Virus record (IMG/VR): IMGVR_UViG_3300048997_000068
Span: 1-30,735 of that record
DNA: 30,735 nucleotides
DNA from: a virus
Direction: 5' to 3' (one strand)
Shown piece by piece: positions 1 to 7,300 of this stretch (position 1 is the stretch's first letter; each line of letters begins with the position of its first letter). The notes beneath the pieces were generated by a model. It worked only from the letters and a program-made list of their open reading frames with translations, was not told the DNA's origin and made no database searches. Made by a program: the position numbers and the translations under genes.

Positions 1-2
1 AC

Positions 3-509
3 GTCAGCCCCGCGTCCGGCGCGGTGCGCAAGAAGTGCAACCAGGTCAAGCGCAGCATCCTCGCTGCCCTCAAGGGCCTGGGCGGAAATAACGTCGGCAT
101 CGGCGCGATCGTCGGCGATAACTTCTTGGATGACCTGACCGGTCACTCTGAGGTGGAGAAGACCTTCCTGGCAACGGCGGCCGCCGTGGATCTCCGCAGC
201 GGCTTTGGCACCGCATGGTCGACCTTCCGATACGGCGATATCACCTGGATCAACTATCGCGGTTCGGATGACAGCGCCGTCGGCGTCGGTACCGACAAAG
301 CGAAATTCTTCCCGATCGGCGCCGGCATTTTCCCGGTTGCGCAGTCGCCGGGCGAGAGCTTCGAATTCGTCAACACCCCCGGCCAGCAGGTCTATTCCCG
401 CATCGTCGTCGACAAGGATCGCGATAGCTGGGCGGACGTCGAAGCCTACTCCTACCCGCTGCATGTCTGCACGATGCCCTCGGCGTTGTACCAGGGCAAG
501 CGCACCTAA
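3..509 (+). CDS. Major capsid protein, C-terminal part (lambda gpE-like), 5' truncated by window
   Basis: The frame is open from the first bases of the window, so the start codon lies upstream and only about 168 C-terminal residues are seen. The protein forms the phage head shell. The C-terminal third has the layout of the lambda gpE family: a GAGIFPVAQSPGESF stretch, then VNTPGQQVYSRIVVDKD, then a conserved ending SYPLHVCTMPSALYQGK. That ending matches the SNPLPLC-type ending of gpE proteins. It is followed after 2 nt by a connector-like gene, then tail completion genes, which is the expected head-to-tail order. The GTG at 24 is an internal codon and not a believable start. Confidence 0.8.
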   Translation, partial: VSPASGAVRKKCNQVKRSILAALKGLGGNNVGIGAIVGDNFLDDLTGHSEVEKTFLATAAAVDLRSGFGTAWSTFRYGDITWINYRGSDDSAVGVGTDKAKFFPIGAGIFPVAQSPGESFEFVNTPGQQVYSRIVVDKDRDSWADVEAYSYPLHVCTMPSALYQGKRT

Positions 510-511
510 GC

Positions 512-838
512 ATGAGCCTCGCCGAGACCATCGCCGCGGCTGCGATCGACGCGAACTATTCCGTGTGGGGAAAGTCCGCGTCGTATCAGCCGCCTGGCGG
601 CGGTGATCCGGTGCCGTGCATCGTTCTCCTCGATGTGCGCGACAACAATGCGAAGCCCGACGACGGCAGTCCGCCGGCGGGCCAGTCCACCATCGAGGTT
701 CGGGCCAAGGAAGTCGCGCAACCCGCGGCGGGCGGCACGTTCACGATGGATGTCGGCGGCAAGGTCTTCAGCGTCATGAGCCGGCCGCTGCCGGCCGACG
801 GCGATGGTTACGGCTGGAAGATGTGGGTCGACGAATGA
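512..838 (+). CDS. Head-tail connector/joining protein (lambda gpFII-like)
   Basis: A 108-residue protein beginning MSLAETIAAAAIDANYS, placed between the major capsid gene and a gpZ-like gene. In lambda-type phages this slot is filled by the head-tail joining protein that sits on the head vertex and receives the tail. The sequence is mostly beta (GTFTMDVGGKVFSVMSR) with an N-terminal helix, as in gpFII-like and related connector folds. Identification rests on position, size and general character and not on a diagnostic motif. The stop overlaps the start of the next gene (ATGA at 835-838), indicating translational coupling. Confidence 0.6.
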   Translation: MSLAETIAAAAIDANYSVWGKSASYQPPGGGDPVPCIVLLDVRDNNAKPDDGSPPAGQSTIEVRAKEVAQPAAGGTFTMDVGGKVFSVMSRPLPADGDGYGWKMWVDE

Positions 839-1485
839 TCGAAGCCAAAATCCAGCCCATCCGCCGCGATCTGGACCTCGCCATTCAGTCCTGGTTTGGG
901 CCGGAGGCCCGCGCCCAGATTCTGGCCGAGACCGCGCGCGACGTGCTGCGGGAAATCGATGCGCAGAACGATGCCGCCGCCGGCCAGCACGTGCCGTCTC
1001 AGACCTTCGTCGATGGCGTGAAGACCGAAAGCATCGAGCGCGTTCACGCCGAAGGCGTGATCGTCCGCACCTATGATCTGATGCCGCTGGTGCTGATGGA
1101 AATAGGCGCGCTGCTGTGGACGCATTCGCCGGTGCTGTCCGGACGCTATCAGAAGTCGCATCGGCTGCTGGGGGACGGCTCGGAACTCGCCGAGGTGACC
1201 GAAGGCTGGAGCCTGCCGGCGTTGCCGGCCGGCATTCGCGAGTTCGTATTCGTGCCGACCGTCGATTACGCCCGTCCGATCGAGCGCGGCTGGTCCAAGA
1301 AAGCGCCGGACGGCGTCTATCAGGTGGTGGCCGCGATGGCCAAAACATCGTTCGGCAAGTTTGCCAAGATCAGTTTCGGCTACCGCGAATTGGCCGGGAT
1401 GCAAGAGTCCAAGGTCGAGCGCAAGGCTCGCCCGGGCAAGCCGCGCGACATGCGGCAGCCCGCCATCATCATTCTGCCGAGCTAA
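835..1485 (+). CDS. Tail completion protein (gpZ / HK97 gp10-like)
   Basis: A 216-residue protein starting at ATG 835, which overlaps the previous stop as ATGA. That coupling fixes the start, although the frame is open further upstream. It begins MIEAKIQPIRRDLDLAIQ. It contains a HSPVLSGRYQKSHRLLGDG segment followed by VDYARPIERGWSKKAPDGVYQ, the pattern of HK97-gp10/gpZ-type tail completion proteins, where a Y-A-x-x-x-E-x-G motif recurs. Such proteins cap the tail or join it to the head. The next gene starts directly after the stop. Confidence 0.65.
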   Translation: MIEAKIQPIRRDLDLAIQSWFGPEARAQILAETARDVLREIDAQNDAAAGQHVPSQTFVDGVKTESIERVHAEGVIVRTYDLMPLVLMEIGALLWTHSPVLSGRYQKSHRLLGDGSELAEVTEGWSLPALPAGIREFVFVPTVDYARPIERGWSKKAPDGVYQVVAAMAKTSFGKFAKISFGYRELAGMQESKVERKARPGKPRDMRQPAIIILPS

Positions 1486-1908
1486 ATGCCGAGCGCCGCC
1501 GCAGCTGCCGCGTTTGAAACGCGCCTCAAAACTCTCTGGCCGAGTATCGCGGCGTGTCCGTTCGTCGATCTGAATGAGGTTTCGGAAGTCCCAAAACCAC
1601 CGTTCATCGAGATCGAATATCCGGTTTCCGACGCCAAGATCGTGACGCCCGGCGTGCGCTTCGTTAACCGCGAGATCGGCGGCGCGCGGTTCGTCATCAC
1701 CGTTGCGCTGTTGAAAAAGGGCTGGAAGCCGCAGGTGCTCGGATGGGCGGATGAAATTGCCGACCTGTTTCGCGCGCAGTTTTTCGACGGCGTCGAAGTC
1801 TTCGAGGTGTCGCCGCCGGTGCTCGATGACCGGAACCGGGACGGCAACCGCTACAAGGTGCCGTTTGTAGCAACCTATCAGGCCGACACCATCAAGGGCG
1901 GCGGCTAA
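1486..1908 (+). CDS. Tail terminator-like protein (gpU position)
   Basis: A 140-residue protein whose ATG abuts the preceding TAA. An N-terminal helix (AAAAAFETRLKTLWPSIA) leads into a mixed alpha/beta domain with PFIEIEYPVSDAKIVTPG and RFVITVALLKKGW. In this position, between a gp10/gpZ-like gene and the tail tube gene, the usual product is the tail terminator, which stops tube polymerisation at the length set by the tape measure. I see no family-specific motif, so the call depends on gene order, size and fold character. Confidence 0.55.
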   Translation: MPSAAAAAAFETRLKTLWPSIAACPFVDLNEVSEVPKPPFIEIEYPVSDAKIVTPGVRFVNREIGGARFVITVALLKKGWKPQVLGWADEIADLFRAQFFDGVEVFEVSPPVLDDRNRDGNRYKVPFVATYQADTIKGGG

Positions 1909-1961
1909 AGTTCAAAATTTTTCGAAAATTTCATCACGGCTAACGCAAAAAGGAACTCGCC

Positions 1962-3443
1962 ATGACCGGCAAGATCGTTGCTTCCTCCAATCGCACCAAG
2001 ACCGCCTATTGCATGGAAACCACGCCGGGCGTGACGCCTGCCAATCCGGTCTGGACGGAAATCTTCGTCGGGCAGAACGGCCTGAAATACACGCCGGTGC
2101 GCGGGCGCAGCAAGGATTTGCGCTCGGACGGCCAGGCCTCCGGCACCTTCCTCACCGATGCCACGCAGGACGGCACCATTCCGATGGAGCTGAAGTTCAA
2201 GATGTGGGACTGGCTGATGCAGATGGCGCTGCGCAACACCTTCAACAACAAGGCGGTGCGCGACAATGCCGGCGTCGCCGACAGCGTGATCACGGCCGTC
2301 ACGGCCTCGACCGATGCCTATACCTGCACCGATGACACGGTCGACTTCGCGGTCGGAATGCTGACGCTGGCCGCCGGCTTCGGGCAGTCCGCCAACAATC
2401 TGTTGTTCCGCGCCGCCGCCGGCACCAGCGGCACTTCCGTGGTGTCGCCGGACGGGCGCGCCGACGAAGCCGTGCCGCCGGCCGCCGCCGCGCTGCATGG
2501 CGTTGGCTTTGAGGGCGCCTCCGGCGATATTACGGCGACCGCCACGGGTCTCGCGTCCACCACGCTGGATTTTCTGACCTTCAACATCCAGCTCGGCGAG
2601 TGGCACTACGTCTGGGGCGTTGCCGCCGGCAACATGTTTGCCACCGCGGCCAACCGCGGCTGGGCGCGGGTCAGCGCGATCGCGCAGCATGCGCTGACCT
2701 ATGACGTACTGCCGGTCGGCTGGGGCGTCGATGCTGGCGCCGGCAAAACCATTCAGGTGTTCTTCGGCGACTTCATGGCCAACGGCACCACGATCAAGAC
2801 CGCCAGCTTCGAGCGCCAGCAGCTCGATACGGCTGCCGTGCTATACGAATATTTCAACGGCGATTTTTGCAACGATCTTTCCATGACCATCGTCGGCGCC
2901 AAGGAAATCGACATGTCGGCGGATTTCATCGGCCTCGGCGGGCAGGCGATCGGCACCGCGCGCTTTGCCGGATCGAGCGACGTTGCCGCCACCACCTATC
3001 GGACCATGACGGCGACCGCCAATCTCGGGGATATGGTCGAGGGCGGGGTTTCGATTATGGGCGGCGTCAACTGCATGAGCCAAGCCAGCGTCAAGATCGC
3101 CAACAATGTCACGCGCGCGCCGCTGCCCGGCCCGGTCGGCACCGCGGCGATCAACGTCGGCAAGCTGATGGTGTCCGGCAATATCGACATGTATCTCGGC
3201 GACGGCACCATCCTCGCCAAGGGCATCAACGATACGCTGTCGTCGCTTTCCTGGCCGGTGAAATATCCGGACGGCAACCACGAGGGCTACCGCTTCGACT
3301 GCCCCGCAACCCGGCTAACGCCGACATCGGTAATTCCCGGCGAGAATACCGGACGCCTGGTGACCGGACCGTTCGAGGCCGAGCCGCACGCCACGCTGGG
3401 CTACACCATGAGCGTCTGCCGCTACTGGTATCTGCCGGTCTGA
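1962..3443 (+). CDS. Major tail tube protein
   Basis: A 493-residue protein with a clear ribosome site (AAAAGGAA ending about 8 nt before ATG 1962). The N-terminus AYCMETTPGVTPANPVWTEI, followed by a KYTPVRGRSKDLRSDGQASG segment, has the hallmark of the Phage_tube_2 tail tube family: E-x-T-x-G-T-x-P, then a region listing the reference state. It forms the stacked hexameric rings of the tail tube. At 493 residues it is longer than most tube subunits of about 250-320. The extra length lies in Gly/Ala/Thr-rich central and C-terminal parts and may form a surface-displayed domain. The order terminator, tube, chaperones, tape measure supports the call. Confidence 0.75.
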   Translation: MTGKIVASSNRTKTAYCMETTPGVTPANPVWTEIFVGQNGLKYTPVRGRSKDLRSDGQASGTFLTDATQDGTIPMELKFKMWDWLMQMALRNTFNNKAVRDNAGVADSVITAVTASTDAYTCTDDTVDFAVGMLTLAAGFGQSANNLLFRAAAGTSGTSVVSPDGRADEAVPPAAAALHGVGFEGASGDITATATGLASTTLDFLTFNIQLGEWHYVWGVAAGNMFATAANRGWARVSAIAQHALTYDVLPVGWGVDAGAGKTIQVFFGDFMANGTTIKTASFERQQLDTAAVLYEYFNGDFCNDLSMTIVGAKEIDMSADFIGLGGQAIGTARFAGSSDVAATTYRTMTATANLGDMVEGGVSIMGGVNCMSQASVKIANNVTRAPLPGPVGTAAINVGKLMVSGNIDMYLGDGTILAKGINDTLSSLSWPVKYPDGNHEGYRFDCPATRLTPTSVIPGENTGRLVTGPFEAEPHATLGYTMSVCRYWYLPV

Positions 3444-3540
3444 TTTTCCTTTTCAGTTCGCGCGACCCCACCGCGCGTCATCCTGTCCGCTCGCCGGCCC
3501 CACTTCAGTTGCTCGAAGTTGCCCGGAAATGATCGGGCTC

Positions 3541-3579
3541 GGCCGGACAGTCGTGGGGCTGTCCGGCCACAAACCCCAC
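3541..3579 (+). promoter_or_regulatory. Stem-loop with possible pseudoknot before the tail chaperone gene
   Basis: In the 151-nt gap between the tube gene and the next gene, a perfect 10-bp stem (GGCCGGACAG, 3541-3550, with 3559-3568) closes an 8-nt loop. The loop bases GTGGGG (3553-3558) are complementary to CCCCAC at 3574-3579, so the loop could pair downstream. No T-tract follows, so this is not a simple terminator. It lies 15 nt upstream of the ribosome-site-bearing start at 3595 and could damp chaperone expression relative to tube protein. The 5-nt linker is short for spanning a 10-bp stem, so a full pseudoknot may be strained. Confidence 0.4.
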
Positions 3580-3594
3580 AAAGGATAAATTGCT

Positions 3595-4047
3595 ATGGAT
3601 CTCGAAAGCACGCGAGTCGCAACCGATGGCAGGCAATGGCAAAAGGATTTGCCAGAACTTGGCGATTTGGAGGTGCTGGTGGCACCTTGGGAAAATCGCG
3701 CATACGAGGACTTGCAGCAGAAACTGATCAGCGCGTTGCCGCCGGCATTGCGTGCGGACGGCAGGGTCAAGTCGGGGCCGTTCTACATCATCCAAGGCAA
3801 ATGCATCGCAAGGACGCTGCTGTTCGATTGGAAAAACTTCAAGCTCGGCGGCAAGGACGTGGCGTTCGACGCTAAATATGCCGAGACCGTCCTGATCGAT
3901 CCAAAATATCGGCCGCTGCGCGACGGCATCATCGCCGCCGCCAAACGCGTGCAGCTCGGCGTCAAGGAGGACGATGAGGCCATCGAGGGAAACTCCGGGG
4001 CTTCCTCGTCTGGCGCCGGCAGTGGGGAAGCAGCCAAGACCGACTAG
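3595..4047 (+). CDS. Tail assembly chaperone, first frame (gpG-like)
   Basis: A 150-residue acidic-ended protein with an AAAGGA ribosome site 9 nt before ATG 3595. It sits between the tube and tape measure genes, the invariable place of tail assembly chaperones that coat the tape measure during tube assembly. Residues 1-110 form a compact domain (LGDLEVLVAPWENRAYEDLQQKL then FDAKYAETVLIDPKYRPLRDGI). The last 25 residues are low-complexity Ser/Gly/Ala. Codons 132-133 (GGA AAC) with the preceding G make GGGAAAC at 3987-3993, a canonical -1 slippery heptamer correctly phased. Slippage would replace the low-complexity tail with the product of the next frame. Confidence 0.75.
   Translation: MDLESTRVATDGRQWQKDLPELGDLEVLVAPWENRAYEDLQQKLISALPPALRADGRVKSGPFYIIQGKCIARTLLFDWKNFKLGGKDVAFDAKYAETVLIDPKYRPLRDGIIAAAKRVQLGVKEDDEAIEGNSGASSSGAGSGEAAKTD
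3987..3993 (+). other. Programmed -1 ribosomal frameshift site (GGGAAAC)
   Basis: The heptamer G GGA AAC is in X-XXY-YYZ phase in the gpG-like frame. It is one base different from the lambda G/GT slippery site GGGAAAG. After a one-base slip, translation continues from 3993 in the frame of the 4053-4361 gene. I read codons 3993 to 4050 and found no stop. The fusion would be 255 residues (133 from the first frame, 122 from the second). The linker codons read LRGFLVWRRQWGSSQDRLAA, which looks like ordinary protein. Confidence 0.75.
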
Positions 4048-4052
4048 CGGCG

Positions 4053-4361
4053 ATGCGCGAGCATTACGACCAGCAGGGCCTGGAGCATCCGGCGGACTTC
4101 TACCCGCCGGACATCTTGCCCCAGGCGGTGCCTTTCCTGAACGCGCTGAACCGGCTCGCCGCGGACCGGCCGCGCCTATCCCTCGGCATGTCGGGAATCG
4201 TTGTTTACGGCCGCATCCCGTTTCTTTCCGTCGATCGCTATGCCGCCCGGCACGGCATCGATGGGGTGTCGGAGTTCGCGCGGTTCGATCGCATCATCGG
4301 TGCCGTCGATAGCTTCGACGTTGAATATCTCAATGAGCAGGCCGCCAAGAAAACCAAATGA
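4053..4361 (+). CDS. Tail assembly chaperone, second frame (gpT-like)
   Basis: A 102-residue reading from ATG 4053, five bases after the first chaperone frame stops, in the -1 frame relative to it. It contains PPDILPQAVPFLNALNRLAADRP and ends AAKKTK. In lambda the second domain (T) is made only as the G-T frameshift fusion and binds the tape measure. Here the open frame extends back through the slippery site, so the functional product is probably the fusion spanning 3595-3993 and 3993-4361. The stop overlaps the tape measure start (ATGA, 4358-4361). Confidence 0.65.
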   Translation: MREHYDQQGLEHPADFYPPDILPQAVPFLNALNRLAADRPRLSLGMSGIVVYGRIPFLSVDRYAARHGIDGVSEFARFDRIIGAVDSFDVEYLNEQAAKKTK

Positions 4362-7300
4362 ACATTGAGCAAGTCGTTCGAGAGGTCAAAATTGTCGGCT
4401 CCGTCCAGGGTATGGACGGGGTCGCGAAGGCCTATGGCGACGTCACCGATGGTGCGGACAGGGCCGCTGTTGTTACCGACAAGGCGACCAAGGCGCAGAT
4501 CAGCGCCGCGAACGCGATTGAGAAACTGCGCCTGAATTACCAGGACGGCTATCGGCAGCAGCAGAAATTTACCGACGCGCAGGCGGCCTATCAGCGCGCC
4601 GAAGAGCAGGGCCTGATCACGAAGAAAGCCGCCGCCGCCGAGCTGGTGAATATCCAGAACAAGCTCGGCCAGACGACCAACGCGCAAAAAGCCATGGGCA
4701 CTGTCACATCCGATCTCAACAATCGCGTGCAGGCAAGTGCTGGCGCCTTCGGGGTAGCGGGTGCGGCGTTGAGTGCGCTCGGTCCGGTTGGCATTGGTGT
4801 GGCCGCGGTAATGGGCGCGGTTTATCTTGCCATCAACCACATGATCTCGGAAGCCGATCGCATGGGCGAAGGCGCGCTCGCGATGCGCGCGTTCTCCGAA
4901 ACGACGGGGCTTTCGATCAGCCAGCTCAAGTCCCTCGGCAAAGCGGGCGCGGAATTTGGTGTCGGCACAGACGTTATCGCCGCAAGCGTCGACAAATTCA
5001 CCATCAATATGGAGGAGGCGCGAAAAAGCACAGGCAAGCTATTTGACGAAGTTCGTATGATTGATGGCGGGCTGGCTACTGAGCTGGCCGCTACGAAAAC
5101 GACAGCGCAGGCGTGGGATGTGCTGGCGAAAGCAAGGAACGCGGCGTCAGACCAGTCCAAGAACGCGCTGTCAAAGGCGGCGTTCAATAAGGGTGGCCTG
5201 GAAACCGGTCTCGTGCTGGACGTGACGGCGGAGGCCGGCGGGCTAGAGGCACTGGTAGCCAAACAGCAGAAGCTGAATGGGCTCACCGACGATCAGATCA
5301 AGAAATGGGGAATTACCAAAGTTCAGATCGAGGAAACGCAAAAGCGCACCGCGAACCTGATGGCGGCGACTTATACACAGGAGGTGCTTGATCGCCTGCT
5401 GCAGGCCGCGCAGCTGGAAGAGCGCGTCACGCGCGCGCTGATCGACAGCAACGCGCAGCGCCAGAAGGGGCGGAGCTACCTCGACCTGTTCTCCGCCGGC
5501 GTTGACACCAATCCGGTGACGCCGCGCGAGGCGGCGAACTCCAACCTGGCCGCGGGCCTCTCGTCGGGGCAGAAGCCCGATCTTTCCGGCTACGACGCGA
5601 TGGCAAAGAAGCTGTGGGAAGTCGCCTCCGCCGAGAAAGCCGTAAAGGACGCGCGCAAGGAAGCGGCCGACGCAGCGACCGGGCAGTCCAATCTGCTGAA
5701 GGAACAGATCGGCTATCTTGGTTCGGCGGCGACCGCGGACGAGAAGCGCGCGCAGAAACTGAAGGAACTGGAAGCGGCGTATTTAACCAGCAAGGTTTCG
5801 GCGGAGACCTATAACCGCGCCGTCGCGGCCGTGAACTTGGACACCGCTATCGCCAAACAAAGCGCATACGTCAGCGCGCTCGGGGCCTCGGCGCCCATCG
5901 CGGAACTGGTGAAAGACAAGGAACTGCAGCTGCAACGGCAGCGCCAGCAGGACCCGCGCATCACGCAGGCGATCATCGACCAGCAGAAAGCCTTGGTCGC
6001 CTCGCAGCAATTGGGCACGTTCCAGATCGACGCCATGACAGCGGCCGAGAATGTTCGGATCGCGGCGTTATTCAAGTCGAACGAGGCGGGAATCGCTTAC
6101 GCGATTGTGCAAACAAAAATCAATGAAGCGAACGCTCTCGGCAAACCGCTGCAGGATGATGAAATTGAAAAGCTCAAAAGGTCCGCGGATGCGTTTGCTG
6201 CCGTAAAGGTAAAGGGTGATGCCTATACCGAATTGATGAATACCGCGCGGCAGTCCGCAACGTCGTTCACAGGGGACCTGATTTCCGGGCTGCGCGATGG
6301 CAAGACCGGAATGGAGGCCCTTTCGGCCGCTGCAACCAACCTATCAAAAACCCTAACCAACTCTGCGCTGACCGATCTGTTCAAGGGCAACTTTCTGCAG
6401 GCTGGGGTCGAAGGCATCGCCGCGCTGGTCTCCGGCGTCCTTGGAAACAATACCAAGGGAAACCAGTGGTACCAGCAGCAACTGGACGGCATGAACACCC
6501 GCAATGCGCAGTATCAACAGCGCATCGCAGCCGCCGGGATAGATACCAATACCCGCGCCGGCGCCATCGCAGCTCAAGACGCGCAGTTTACGCAAGAACG
6601 CATCGCCGAGAACAAGGCCGGCGGCCAGGCCATGAACGCGCTGCTGCAGGCCGAGCTGGATGAGCGCATTGCGCTGCAGAAGGATTGGGACGCCAAGGAT
6701 CTGGCCAGCGCGCAGGCGGCGCTGGATGCCAAGGCCGCGGTGGAGAAGGCCGCGGCGGACAGGTCGCTGACGTTCCAGAACCGCCTGTTCGCGGCGACCA
6801 ACGATTTCTCGAGCCTGGAAGGCCAGCTCGCGGCCTTCGACCGCGCCGCGCAGCAAGAGCGCATTACCGAAGCGCAGAACGGCAACCAGGCGATTGTCGA
6901 TCTGGAAGCAGCCCAAGCCGCCGAGCGCTTCAACGTGATCAAGAGCTATAACGACAAGATCGTGGCGGACAGCGAGGCCGCCGCCAAGGCGGTGCATGAC
7001 GCGCAGAATTCGGCGACCAAGAATATTCTGGATTACGTCAACAGCCTTACCGCCGGCTCCAGCTCCGGTCTCTCGCCGCAGGGCCGCTTCGACGCCTCCC
7101 AATCGGCGTACAATGCCAAGCTGGTGCTGGCGCAGTCCGGCAATGTCGACGCGCAGGGCGGCATCACCACGGATTTCGAGAACTACCGGCAGGCTGCGCA
7201 GGCGATGTTCGGCTCGACGGCGGCCTATCAGCAGATTTTCTCGACCGGCATCCAGCAGCTGCTCAATCTGCCGGTGGTGCAGGCGACCACGGATCCGGTT

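Noticed and set aside
1905-2690. A 261-codon minus-strand open frame over the tail tube gene
   Set aside because: Gly/Arg-rich antisense shadow. The plus-strand tube protein is well supported.
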